64,000 nucleotides of DNA from the NCBI RefSeq assembly GCF_004138165.1, contig NZ_RYFF01000010.1, forward strand, positions 1 through 64,000. The letters run 5' to 3'. Under the pieces are notes generated by a model. The model saw only the letters and a list, made by a program, of their open reading frames with translations. It did not search any database and was not told the origin of the DNA. Each line of letters begins with the position of its first letter. Positions within the stretch are counted from its first letter, which is position 1. This stretch comes from Candidatus Chloroploca sp. Khr17 (lineage in GTDB: Bacteria; Chloroflexota; Chloroflexia; Chloroflexales; Chloroflexaceae). Shown in pieces: positions 45,960 through 54,420 of the stretch. Position numbers and translations under genes: made by a program.

Positions 45960-46913
45960 ATGCAACGATTGATCGCCTTGCTTGCTCTGGGGCTCCTGTT
46001 CCTCATCATCTTTGCGGCCACACTTGCCTATGCGCAGATGAATCGGATTCACCTTGTCGTGCCCCCAGAGCAATCCGCTGCTCTGCCTGAATCACTTCTA
46101 CCCTCGGTTCGCCTGCCGCAACCTGCCCCTGGTACCCCGACCGTGAGGCCCACTATCTTTCCCTCACTTACCACGGTTGCCCTTTCACAACAGATGAGCC
46201 CTCCACCTTCACCATGGCAAATCCTCTATGATGGTACCCGCGAAGGCGAAAAACCAGACGATCAGGGTTTTTTTAGTTATCAGGCGCTAACCCGCCAGCC
46301 TCCGCTTGCCACCGATACGCTTTACGAAGCAGGTGGCACGACGATGCGCAGCCTCACCCAACTCGCCGATTATGCCGGTTACATTGGCTTCCTTGCCGAG
46401 CCACAGATCCTGACCAGGACGGTGGGCTATACGCTCACTATGACCGTTGAATTGCTCGCCGAGACACACGCCAGTCTGGATCGGGCCGGGTTTAGTCTGC
46501 TCATCTTAGATAATGAGAGCTGGGGGGTCGAGTTGGCGTTCTGGGAGGATCAGATCTGGACCCAGAATGACGGCATGCGTGATCCTGGTCCGCTCTTTAC
46601 CCGAGGCGAAACGGTCGCTTTTACGCCGACGCTCCGCCCTTTCACCTATACCCTCGTCGTCCAGGGCGATCATTATCGCCTCATTGTGGATGCAACTACC
46701 ATCTTGACTGGTTCGCTGCGTCGGTACGAGCCAGTGCTCTCGATCGAAAACCCGCTTCGCCTGATCTATTACCAGTCTAACCTCATCTTTCTCGGTGACA
46801 ATACCAGCGCTGCCGGGGCCAATGCTCGCCTCCACTCCGTTGCCCTTGACAACGCCTTGTTGCCATCGACCCCAGCTGCCTCGCGCCTCTTTGTCCCGTT
46901 GTTGCGTCGGTAG
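45960..46913 (+). CDS. Membrane-anchored or secreted protein of unknown function
   Basis: 317 residues from ATG 45960 (AAAGGA upstream). Signal sequence or anchor: MQRLIALLALGLLFLIIFAATLAYAQ. A Pro-rich spacer (PSVRLPQPAPGTPTVRPTIFP) follows, then a beta-rich domain with TVGYTLTMTVELLAETHASLDRAGFSLLILDNESWGVELAFWEDQIWTQN and VVQGDHYRLIVDATTILTG. This resembles a concanavalin-like sandwich of the kind that binds sugars. The protein ends SRLFVPLLRR. No catalytic residues recognised. Confidence 0.7.
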   Translation: MQRLIALLALGLLFLIIFAATLAYAQMNRIHLVVPPEQSAALPESLLPSVRLPQPAPGTPTVRPTIFPSLTTVALSQQMSPPPSPWQILYDGTREGEKPDDQGFFSYQALTRQPPLATDTLYEAGGTTMRSLTQLADYAGYIGFLAEPQILTRTVGYTLTMTVELLAETHASLDRAGFSLLILDNESWGVELAFWEDQIWTQNDGMRDPGPLFTRGETVAFTPTLRPFTYTLVVQGDHYRLIVDATTILTGSLRRYEPVLSIENPLRLIYYQSNLIFLGDNTSAAGANARLHSVALDNALLPSTPAASRLFVPLLRR

Positions 46914-47406
46914 TCAGGTGTCTGGTTAACAAGAATTGCCAGATCCTGGCCCGATGCTTGTGAAAAATCCAGCTTGTGTATAGAGATTCTCTCCCTGAAA
47001 GTGGTACTCCTTGTGTTGCAAATCATACAACTAGTGCTATGATATCCACGGGATAGCAATCATCAGTCTGGTGGAGCAACAGGTAAGCATTATCTTGCAA
47101 GCGATCAGGCCAGAAACAGGCCCTTCAGATCCTGAAAAAGCCTGTTTCCACCGAAAAGTTGTCATTTTTCCTCTCTGTAGCCACACGACAACCATCGCTT
47201 ACCTTTGGTGCATATGAGTCATTTTTATTGACACTCCAAGACATTCATGGTACTATTGCCGCATATCCGAGCGATAGTCGAGATGTAAAGGGCATCAAAG
47301 TTTTTAGCATTTAAGCAAAAATGCCCACCACTGGATGGTCTACCCCGAATGTTTTCGCCCGCCTGTTAATGGATAAGCAGAGCAGCCCGCTCCTGGAAAG
47401 GTACCG
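46914..47406. other. 493-base regulatory gap before the chlorosome island
   Basis: No convincing gene. It holds a stem-loop (GAAACAGGC 47113-47121 with GCCTGTTTC 47140-47148), a possible first promoter (TTGCAA 47016-47021, 16 bases, TATGAT 47038-47043 with TGC before it) and the stronger promoter at 47228-47256. The long AT-rich gap is unusual in this compact window and suits a regulated operon. Confidence 0.6.
47228..47256 (+). promoter_or_regulatory. Promoter of the chlorosome island
   Basis: TTGACA (47228-47233), 17 bases, TACTAT (47251-47256). Leader of about 145 bases to the first ATPase gene. Confidence 0.7.
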
Positions 47407-48606
47407 ATGCGAACCCTCATCTTTACGGGCAAAGGCGGTGTCGGCAAGACAAGTGTCGCCGCAGCAACAGCGTTGCGGGCCGCCGACATGGGCCTTCGCA
47501 CCCTCGTGATGAGTACCGACCCGGCCCATAGCCTTGCTGACTCATTGGATCTTGAAGGCCCCCTTGGCCCCGATCCTGTGCGTCTAACGCCAACACTCGA
47601 CGCACTCGAAGTGAGCATTTATCACGACATCGAGTCAAACTGGGGTATCGTGCGCGAGCACTTTTCACAGTTGATGGCTGAGCAAGGTGTCGAGGGTATT
47701 CTGGCTGATGAGATGAGTATCCTCCCCGGTATGGACGAGGCTTTTCCACTCATTCGCATCAAGAAACACAAGGATAAAGGTGACTATGACCTCCTTGTGA
47801 TCGACTGTGCTCCCACTGGCGAAACCCTTCGCCTGCTCTCGGCTCCCGAGACGTTCAAGTGGGCTATCGGGATGTTGCGTGGTGCTGAGAAGTTTCTGAT
47901 CAAGCCGCTTCTTCGTCCGATGAGCAAGGTGACACCTGGTCTCAGCAAAATGGTCGCTCCCGCTGAGGTCTATGAGGCAGTGGATGATATTTTCCAGCAA
48001 CTGGAAGGTGTCACTGCTACCTTAGCTAATCCGCTCGAAACATCGGTGCGTCTGGTGATGAATCCTGAGAAGATGGTCATTAAAGAGAGCCAGCGCGCTC
48101 TGACCTACCTCTCGATGTATGGGATGACCGTTGATACGGTCGTGGTGAATAAGATTTTGCCGGTCAATGAGGATAGTGGGTACCTCAACCACTGGAAAGA
48201 TGTCCAGCAACGCTATCTCCAGGATGTCGAGCATTCGTTCGCACCCCTGCCCATTCGTCACGTGCCCTACTACCCCGAGGAGGTAGTCGGTCTCGAGAAG
48301 TTGCGTGCGATGGGCCGTGATATCTATGGTGATACCGATCCGAGTGCGGTGCTCTATAATGAAGCACCAATGGATATCAGTAAATTGCCTGATAATTCGT
48401 ATCGGGTCAAGATTAAGTTGCCGTTCGCTGATGTGAGTCAGCTGGATCTCTTCCAGAACGGCGATGAGTTGGTCATTCAGATCGGGGACTTCCGGCGGAT
48501 TATGACCTTGCCAACGAGCCTCGGAGGCCAGGAGGCAGGTCAGGCTGAGATGGAAGGGGACTGGTTGATCGTTCCTTTCTATGCAGCGAATGGTGTTCCT
48601 AGCTAA
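47407..48606 (+). CDS. ArsA/Get3-family ATPase 1
   Basis: 399 residues. Deviant Walker A GKGGVGKTS (8-16), switch I STDPAHSLADSL, switch II DCAPTGETLRLL, the family's LVMNPEKMVIKESQRALTYLSMYGM and a C-terminal alpha-crystallin-like module (YRVKIKLPFADVSQLDLFQNGDELVIQIGDFRRIMTLP). Relatives insert tail-anchored proteins (Get3) or drive arsenite pumps (ArsA). There is no ArsB or arsenite cysteine motif here, and the gene directly precedes csmA. A role in chlorosome protein targeting or envelope assembly is therefore the likely reading, by context. Confidence 0.92.
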   Translation: MRTLIFTGKGGVGKTSVAAATALRAADMGLRTLVMSTDPAHSLADSLDLEGPLGPDPVRLTPTLDALEVSIYHDIESNWGIVREHFSQLMAEQGVEGILADEMSILPGMDEAFPLIRIKKHKDKGDYDLLVIDCAPTGETLRLLSAPETFKWAIGMLRGAEKFLIKPLLRPMSKVTPGLSKMVAPAEVYEAVDDIFQQLEGVTATLANPLETSVRLVMNPEKMVIKESQRALTYLSMYGMTVDTVVVNKILPVNEDSGYLNHWKDVQQRYLQDVEHSFAPLPIRHVPYYPEEVVGLEKLRAMGRDIYGDTDPSAVLYNEAPMDISKLPDNSYRVKIKLPFADVSQLDLFQNGDELVIQIGDFRRIMTLPTSLGGQEAGQAEMEGDWLIVPFYAANGVPS

Positions 48607-48668
48607 GTCAGGTGTAACGTCTGATATCATCGGCGTGAGCCTGCAAGGCTACTTCACAATGGGGTTAA

Positions 48669-48686
48669 TCGGGGTGTTTGCCCCGA
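48669..48686 (+). terminator. Hairpin between ATPase 1 and csmA
   Basis: GGGG (48671-48674), TGTTTG, CCCC (48681-48684), extended by flanking C-G pairing, 47 bases before csmA. It may partially stop or process the transcript so that csmA is expressed at a different level. A near copy lies at 51960-51973. Confidence 0.5.
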
Positions 48687-48732
48687 AGCCTAATAAATCA
48701 GGGTGTTCGTTTAGGTTACAGGAGGTGTACGG

Positions 48733-48975
48733 ATGGCCGTCACACGAGGCTGGTTCTCAGAGTCGTCAGCGCAAGTTGCGCAAATCGGCGACATCATGTT
48801 CCAGGGTCACTGGCAGTGGGTGTCGAATGCACTCCAGGCCACGTCGGCAGCGGTCGAGAATATCAACCGCAACGCCTACCCCGGTATCTCTCGCAGCGGT
48901 AGCGGCGAGGGTACGTTCACCGCTCCGGATGCAGGCTTCCGCCCGAAACGCATTCGGTCGCGCTTCAACCGGTAG
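48733..48975 (+). CDS. csmA: Chlorosome baseplate protein CsmA precursor
   Basis: 80 residues; binds BChl a and forms the baseplate that passes energy from the chlorosome to the membrane. The sequence TRGWFSESSAQVAQIGDIMF and GHWQWVSNALQAT ... NINRNAYPG is the Chloroflexus-type CsmA; His26 (His25 after Met removal) in FQGHWQW is the conserved pigment ligand. From memory the mature Chloroflexus protein is about 51 residues. The tail after about AYPGIS, SGSGEGTF..., ending in basic KRIRSRFNR, would then be removed. A very strong ribosome site, AGGAGG, lies eight bases upstream, fitting a highly abundant protein. Confidence 0.97.
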   Translation: MAVTRGWFSESSAQVAQIGDIMFQGHWQWVSNALQATSAAVENINRNAYPGISRSGSGEGTFTAPDAGFRPKRIRSRFNR

Positions 48976-48985
48976 CACGTTGTCC

Positions 48986-49038
48986 GTAGTCCGTAGTCCA
49001 CGATCTGTGTGCTTCACAGGTCGCGGCCTACGGACTAT
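48986..49038 (+). terminator. Stem-loop after csmA
   Basis: GTAGTCCGTAG (48986-48996) pairs with CTACGGACTAT (49028-49038, one wobble). An inner CTGTG/CACAG stem lies at 49005-49019. It probably protects the 3' end of the csmA message or reduces read-through into the next gene. GTCCGTAG is tandemly duplicated in the left arm. Confidence 0.55.
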
Positions 49039-49056
49039 CGGCTACAGGCCTTCCTC

Positions 49057-50313
49057 ATGATCAGTTTACTCTATCATAGCCATACCGTAGTTCCCGCCCA
49101 TCTCGCTGAGCTTGAGGCGATGCATCTTGTCGAACCCGATGAGCAGATCCTCGTGGCGTTCGATGGGGTCATCCTTGATGCCAATGGGCAGCGACTCAGT
49201 GGGCCAACCTTGCATGATTATTGTCTGTTGACGAGCCTGCGCGTGATTCTGTGGGCACGCGATTATGGACAGCATCTCTGCTGCGCGTTTCCGCTCGCTG
49301 AACTGACGTCTGTTGAAGGTGTGGGGCTCGATCCGCTCCACGCGCAAATTACCATGACGTTTGCGGCACCTGATGAGGAAGAACAGCAGTTTACGCTGGC
49401 CCTGTTGCCCCTAGTGAATCTGCAGGCTGCTTTGGTGTTGATGCGTGCAGCCAGTACTGCCGCACGTGAACTTGCTGACCATGGGGTCGATGCGCGTGAG
49501 GCTGGGCCTGAAATTATGGCGGTCTTGAGTGAACAGATCTATGGGCACGTGGATGGGTTGCGGCCCAATGAGACTCCCTATCGCTGGCCCGGTGCGGCGG
49601 TTGTTCAGCCGACTCTGAGCCCTACACCTGCGTTTGCCCACGATCCCGCGAGCTTGCCGCCAGGTCAGATTTATGCGGCTGGTCGCCTCGCTCGTTCGGC
49701 CTGGGATACCCTTCGCCGTTCAATTCGTGAAGCTGATTTGCCGCTCCCGTTTGATCTGAATGGTAATAGTTTACGTGAGTTGACCGAGACGATCCGCGCA
49801 GTTAATGATCTTGTGCATACGGTGTCAAGTAGCCCGACGGCCCAGCAGATGGCAATGGCGTTCCTTAATCGCAATAATAATGCCCAGGCTGCTCCGCCGT
49901 CTCCTATGGCAACCGCTGCTGACTTTGCCGCTGAGGCATGGCAGGCTCAGGTGCAACCTGAACCGGATCTTCCTGCGGCTGCAGTGCCACCATCACCGCC
50001 GAATGATTATCATGAGATCCCGTTGCGTCGTCGCAATACGTCTCCTCTTGATGCTGTTGTTCCTGTTGCTGAACCGCCTGTTGAGACGGTTCAAGCCGTG
50101 CAACCGGTGGTGGAACGCCGTCAGTCGCTTGCCGACCGCACTCCATCAGTTGCCGCTGCGCCTGATCATCGCGAGATTCCTTTGCGCCGTCGTAGTAGTT
50201 CCTCGCCGACAGCCCGTACGTTTGGTCAGGGTCATCGTACCCCGGCTATGAGTGGCTCAGGTGACGCCGGTTTGGAAGATCGCGCTATCCCGCCCGAAGA
50301 CCGCCGCCCATAA
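49057..50313 (+). CDS. PH-like domain protein A with repeated tail motif (chlorosome island)
   Basis: 418 residues from ATG 49057. Residues ~20-150 look like a bacterial PH fold (LVEPDEQILVAFDGVILDANGQRLSGPTLHDYCLLTSLRVILWARDYGQ), paralogous to the next gene. A helical segment follows (AGRLARSAWDTLRRSIREADL ... QMAMAFLNR). The tail is Pro-rich and repeats HEIPLRRRNTSP and HREIPLRRRSSSP, ending EDRAIPPEDRRP. No signal or membrane helix. Probably an assembly or adaptor protein; function unknown. Confidence 0.75.
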   Translation: MISLLYHSHTVVPAHLAELEAMHLVEPDEQILVAFDGVILDANGQRLSGPTLHDYCLLTSLRVILWARDYGQHLCCAFPLAELTSVEGVGLDPLHAQITMTFAAPDEEEQQFTLALLPLVNLQAALVLMRAASTAARELADHGVDAREAGPEIMAVLSEQIYGHVDGLRPNETPYRWPGAAVVQPTLSPTPAFAHDPASLPPGQIYAAGRLARSAWDTLRRSIREADLPLPFDLNGNSLRELTETIRAVNDLVHTVSSSPTAQQMAMAFLNRNNNAQAAPPSPMATAADFAAEAWQAQVQPEPDLPAAAVPPSPPNDYHEIPLRRRNTSPLDAVVPVAEPPVETVQAVQPVVERRQSLADRTPSVAAAPDHREIPLRRRSSSSPTARTFGQGHRTPAMSGSGDAGLEDRAIPPEDRRP

Positions 50314-50379
50314 TGGACTCGGTGCGACCGGTTGATGATGGTCGCTTAGTAGCTTATTTAGACTAGATAGGGAGCGACT

Positions 50380-51879
50380 ATGAGCACTCGCCCGTATCTC
50401 GGCATCAATGTGAACGCGGCTAGCGCTGATGAATTGCGCTACCGTGGGCTGCTCGAGGAGGGCGAGATTCTCCTCGCCCTCTTCGATGGTGTGCTGTTGG
50501 ACGAGCGCCGCCGACGTGTTGGTGGCCTGGCCCTCTCCGATTTTGTGGCCCTTACCGAACGTCGGGTGATTACCTGGGCTCGTGGCTTTTTTAACGATAC
50601 CGTTGATAGCTTCGAGTGGAAGGATGTCGATGTCGTTGAGGCTGAAACTTGGGATCCGTGGCACGGCCGCGTGACGCTTGCGTTCCGTTTGCCTGCGGTT
50701 GCCCCCCGCAAACGCCGTATCGCGGTCAATGGCTCCGTTGAGGATCCTGGCAGCGGTGAACGCTTGGTGATCAATACGCTCGATTATATGCCGACCGATG
50801 ATGTGACGATCTTTGCACGCATGGTCGAGTTGATCGGTGATCAGATTATTGCCAGTGTTGGCGGCGAAGAATTGGTCGCTGCGTTTGTTGAGGCCTTCCC
50901 TGGCGTTGAGCACGAGCCCCTTCAACCATTCTTTACGGCACCTGAACCGGCCCCGCCCCCTGTCGCTGAGCCTCTTCCCGAGGCAACGCAGACCCGCAAA
51001 CGCTGGTGGCAGGTCGGTAGCGCTGGGGAAGAACAGCGTGAACTGGTTCCTCCGACGACGCCTGGTAATCTGATTGCCGCGTATGAAAGTCAGCGTGGCG
51101 GTGCTCCCGCTGGCAGTGGCATCTCGCCGCTCTCTTCGACTGGCCCTATTGGTCCGTTGCCCAATTTGCCTGAACAGCCGAGTATGTATGAGGTCAGTCG
51201 CTCGCTGCGTCTGGTGCTTGAAGCACCTCGTAAGCTGGCCCGTGGCCTCCGTCGTGCGACCGAGGCTGTGGGTGGGGCAAATGAAATGGTGAGCGGTCTC
51301 CAGGATCCGCGTGTCCGTCGCAATGCGATGCGGGGCCTCTATTATGCCGCTTCTCAGCAAGAGTCTGAGGGCGGGCCGTTTGCGCCGGTCGCGCCAGTGG
51401 TGCGTGCGGCTGTTCGTTTCGCCGAGCCGCTCGAGGATGAACAGGCTGACCAGCAACAGTCGAAGCGTATTCAGGTTCGTGCTGCTGTTCGTCGTGCGCC
51501 TCCTTCTACTCAGCAGGTTGCACCCGAGGCGAAAATGTCGCCTCCTCCAACGGTTGCGCAACCTCGTACACCGCCACCGTCAATGGAGGCCGATCGCCTC
51601 GATCCGCAACGCCCCGATCCGGTTAAGCGCTCGATTAGCGTGCGTCGGATTGAGACTGCCCCTCAACCAGTCGCCCGCGAGGAGTCTGCTCAGGCTGAAC
51701 CGGTTCAGCCTGCTGCTGATCTTTCGCCAACGCTTGACCCTAATCGCGCTGCACCTGTGCGCCGTATTGCTGTTGGTCGCCCTGAACGGGTGCTCCATGC
51801 ACAAGAGACGGTTGAATCTGCGGGTCCACGCGTCATTAGTTATAATGGCAATGGCGTCCATCATGCCGAGGATGAATGA
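50380..51879 (+). CDS. PH-like domain protein B with repeated basic tail motif (chlorosome island)
   Basis: 499 residues; GGGAG precedes the ATG. The N-terminal domain (LLEEGEILLALFDGVLLDERRRRVGGLALSDFVALTERRVITWARGF) aligns with protein A, indicating a tandem duplication. A helical region at ~265-325 (MYEVSRSLRLVLEAPRKLARGLRRATEAVGG) follows a Pro-rich stretch. The tail repeats basic motifs: KRIQVRAAVRR, KRSISVRRIE, PVRRIAVGR, then ends HHAEDE. No known function; the conserved pairing with ArsA-type ATPases suggests a shared complex. Confidence 0.75.
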   Translation: MSTRPYLGINVNAASADELRYRGLLEEGEILLALFDGVLLDERRRRVGGLALSDFVALTERRVITWARGFFNDTVDSFEWKDVDVVEAETWDPWHGRVTLAFRLPAVAPRKRRIAVNGSVEDPGSGERLVINTLDYMPTDDVTIFARMVELIGDQIIASVGGEELVAAFVEAFPGVEHEPLQPFFTAPEPAPPPVAEPLPEATQTRKRWWQVGSAGEEQRELVPPTTPGNLIAAYESQRGGAPAGSGISPLSSTGPIGPLPNLPEQPSMYEVSRSLRLVLEAPRKLARGLRRATEAVGGANEMVSGLQDPRVRRNAMRGLYYAASQQESEGGPFAPVAPVVRAAVRFAEPLEDEQADQQQSKRIQVRAAVRRAPPSTQQVAPEAKMSPPPTVAQPRTPPPSMEADRLDPQRPDPVKRSISVRRIETAPQPVAREESAQAEPVQPAADLSPTLDPNRAAPVRRIAVGRPERVLHAQETVESAGPRVISYNGNGVHHAEDE

Positions 51880-51894
51880 GCAAGCAAGCCAGGT

Positions 51895-51973
51895 GGTGAG
51901 GTCAGGCCTCACCGCTTGTGCTCGTTGGCACGAGGTGTCAACGATGAAGGCAGGCGTCTGGGGTGTGTGCCCC
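51895..51973 (+). terminator. Two hairpins between protein B and ATPase 2
   Basis: GGTGAGG (51895-51901) with CCTCACC (51907-51913), and GGGG-TGTGTG-CCCC (51960-51973). The second closely resembles the hairpin before csmA. No promoter-like sequence is obvious in the 159-base gap. Confidence 0.5.
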
Positions 51974-52038
51974 GGAAAAGCACCAGAGCAGAAGTTTGTG
52001 GTGATCTACCATAGCTCTTCTGCCAGCAAAGAGACACT

Positions 52039-53283
52039 ATGACGCGCGTCATTATCTATTCAGGCAAAGGTGGAACCGGTAAAACCACCATCTCAGCGGC
52101 TACGGCTACCTTGTTGGCTCGCACCGGACGGCGTACGCTCGTTCTCTCTAGTGATCCGGCGCACTCGCTGGCCGATGCGCTTGGTACTGAGATTAGCCGC
52201 GATCGCCCAACGGCGATTGCACCCCGACTCTATGGCCTGGAGATAGATACGATTTATGAGTGGCGCCATAATCTGGGGGGCTTTCAACAGTTTGTGGCCT
52301 CAACCTATTCGAATCGGGGCATTGATCGCTCGACCGCAGCGGAACTGGCGAATCAACCTGGCCTCGATGAGATCCTTGCCCTCCAGCGGATGATGACTGA
52401 GGCTGAGAGTGGGCGCTGGGATGCGATCGTGCTCGATACGGCTCCAACAGGCAATACCCTGCGCCTCTTGGCCTATCCCGAGATGATTATCGGTGGCGAT
52501 GCCGGTAAGAAGTTCTTTCGGGTCTATCGGGGCCTGGCGAATTTTGCGCGCCCCTTTAAACGCGATCTCCCCGATGACCGTTTCTTCAATGAGGTCGGGT
52601 CGTTGCTGGAACGGATGGATAAGCTCGCGAATTTCTTGTTGAGTCCTGAGATTTCGGTGCGCCTGGTGCTCAATCCCGAGAAGTTGCCCCTCCTTGAGAC
52701 CCGCCGGGCCTATACATTCTTGAATCTCTATGGCTTGATGGTTGACGCGATTATGGTCAATAAGATTTTGCCCCTTCGCGCTGACCTTGGCCCCTATTTT
52801 GATTATTGGGTGAGCCTCCAGCGAGGCTATCTGCAAGATATTGATGATAGCTTTATGCCCACCCCTATCTTCCGTACCGTTTTGCAAGAGGGTGAGCCGA
52901 TTGGTATGCCAGCCCTTGAAGCTATCGGGCGGGCCACGTTTGGTGAGCACGATCCAGGGGCGCTGCTCTTTGATGAGCGCCCGATCTGGCTTGAGCAGTG
53001 GAGTGAAGAGGGTGAGCCGGGACGGTATGACCTCTGTATGAAACTGCCGTTTATCAATGAGGAAGAAGCGGTTGATTTGGTGCGTAGTGGGCCGGATCTC
53101 GCTGTATCGATCGGCCGTGTGCAACGTACGATTGCGTTGCCGCGCATCCTCTATTCATGTACCATGGGGAACCATCGTTATGAAGAGGGTGTGCTGCGTT
53201 TGGAGTTCTGCGAGGGTACCGGTGATGAGGCTGGTCTCCCCATTGAAGAAGAACCCGATAAGTTGCGGGTTGAGGCAGCATAA
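52039..53283 (+). CDS. ArsA/Get3-family ATPase 2
   Basis: 414 residues. Walker A GKGGTGKTT (9-17), switch I SSDPAHSLADALG, switch II DTAPTGNTLRLL, LVLNPEKLPLLETRRAYTFLNLYGL, and a C-terminal alpha-crystallin-like module (YDLCMKLPFINEEEAVDLVRSGPDLAVSIGRVQRTIALP). All ATPase motifs are intact. It is followed two bases later by the degenerate third paralogue, a spacing that fits a heteromer made from one message. Confidence 0.92.
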   Translation: MTRVIIYSGKGGTGKTTISAATATLLARTGRRTLVLSSDPAHSLADALGTEISRDRPTAIAPRLYGLEIDTIYEWRHNLGGFQQFVASTYSNRGIDRSTAAELANQPGLDEILALQRMMTEAESGRWDAIVLDTAPTGNTLRLLAYPEMIIGGDAGKKFFRVYRGLANFARPFKRDLPDDRFFNEVGSLLERMDKLANFLLSPEISVRLVLNPEKLPLLETRRAYTFLNLYGLMVDAIMVNKILPLRADLGPYFDYWVSLQRGYLQDIDDSFMPTPIFRTVLQEGEPIGMPALEAIGRATFGEHDPGALLFDERPIWLEQWSEEGEPGRYDLCMKLPFINEEEAVDLVRSGPDLAVSIGRVQRTIALPRILYSCTMGNHRYEEGVLRLEFCEGTGDEAGLPIEEEPDKLRVEAA

Positions 53284-53285
53284 TC

Positions 53286-54395
53286 ATGAAGTTATTGATC
53301 TTCTCCGGCTTTAGCCAGATCTTGCAGAGTACTGCCGCTATCGCCTCGGCCTGCCATGCAGCTCGTCGTGGGCAGCGTGTCCTGCTTGCTTCGGTTGGGC
53401 CGGGGCATGTGCTCGGTTCGTTGCTTGGTCAGAGCCTGGGATCACGTCCGATGGAGTTGGAAGCGAATCTGGCTGCACTGGAAATCAATGCCCTCAGTGA
53501 GCTCGGAGCACGCTGGGACGATGTCCGTCCGTCGTTGCGCAGTGGTCCCGCAGCGAAATTGCGCGAGCTTGGCCCCGAAGAACTGCCTTCGTTCCCCGGT
53601 ATGGATGCGATCGCAGGGTTGCTGATTGCGGAAAAAGCCCGTCAGACCGGGCGCTTTGATCTGGTGGTGCTCGATGGTCCTTCTCCCGAAGGCCTCGTGC
53701 GGGCGATGACGCTGCCCGATGTGTTGCGCTGGCTGACCCGCCTGATCTTTGGGCTTGACCGTGGTGCGGGACGTTCGCGTACCTCCCAAGAGGCGGCGTT
53801 TATCCCTGCCGCTCTGCTTGGCCCCAATGCCGTCGCGCCCCTCCAGGATCTGCGCGTTGAACTTGAAGTGCAACGCTCTCGCCTTGATGCCGCGACTGGT
53901 ACCCGCGTACGCTTGGTGGCAACGAGTGATGAATTGGTGCTCCCTCCTACCCGTACGATGCTGACGGCCCTCGGTCTCTATGGGCTCGCAAGTGATGAAC
54001 TGCTCGTTTCAGGCGAACCCTCGACGGTCAGTGATGCGACGCGCCTCGAATTTTCACCCGAGACAAGCAAGGCGCGCCCACATTTGCGTATCCATCCGCT
54101 CGTTTCAAGCCCTGCTAATGGTGATGATTGGGCCCTGCGTGGGGCCGCACTCTATCATGATGGCGAAGTCTTTGACCCCGCAAAGTCGCCCCGTGAATCC
54201 GCAGGCGATCGCGAGGTGAAGTTGCATATCCCCTTCCTCGACTCGAAAGAGTTGGATATTGCGCTGGCAAGCGAAGAAGTTGTGGTTCGCCTTGGCCAGT
54301 TGCGCCGCCACGTGCTGCTGCCTGGCATTGCGAGTGGTGGCCGTTTGCGTGCCAAGGTCGATACCGATGAAGTGCTCCGGCTTTGGGTTGAGTGA
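53286..54395 (+). CDS. Degenerate ArsA-like paralogue 3 (P-loop lost)
   Basis: 369 residues aligning along their whole length with the two ATPases. The Walker A position reads FSGFSQILQSTAAIAS instead of GKGGxGKTT. Switch I DPAHSLA is GPGHVLG, and switch II DTAPTG is LDGPSPEG. The core LRVELEVQ ... MLTALGLYGLASDELLV and the C-terminal crystallin-like module (KLHIPFLDSKELDIALASEEVVVRLGQLRRHVLLPG) are kept. The frame is intact and codon use looks normal, so it is a working pseudo-ATPase rather than a pseudogene, probably a regulatory partner of ATPase 2. Confidence 0.85.
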   Translation: MKLLIFSGFSQILQSTAAIASACHAARRGQRVLLASVGPGHVLGSLLGQSLGSRPMELEANLAALEINALSELGARWDDVRPSLRSGPAAKLRELGPEELPSFPGMDAIAGLLIAEKARQTGRFDLVVLDGPSPEGLVRAMTLPDVLRWLTRLIFGLDRGAGRSRTSQEAAFIPAALLGPNAVAPLQDLRVELEVQRSRLDAATGTRVRLVATSDELVLPPTRTMLTALGLYGLASDELLVSGEPSTVSDATRLEFSPETSKARPHLRIHPLVSSPANGDDWALRGAALYHDGEVFDPAKSPRESAGDREVKLHIPFLDSKELDIALASEEVVVRLGQLRRHVLLPGIASGGRLRAKVDTDEVLRLWVE

Positions 54396-54420
54396 GCGTT
54401 TGCCCTCTGGAGAAGTAGCG

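Noticed and set aside
46914-47406. Small open frames in the gap before ATPase 1
   Set aside because: They lack ribosome sites, have odd composition and overlap the promoter elements.
50257-51561. A 434-codon antisense frame opposite PH-like protein B
   Set aside because: Arg/Thr-rich shadow of the sense gene, with no neighbours on that strand.
47407-54395. Arsenic-resistance operon
   Set aside because: ArsA-type ATPases are present, but there is no ArsB/Acr3 pump, ArsC, ArsD or ArsR, and the genes surround csmA.
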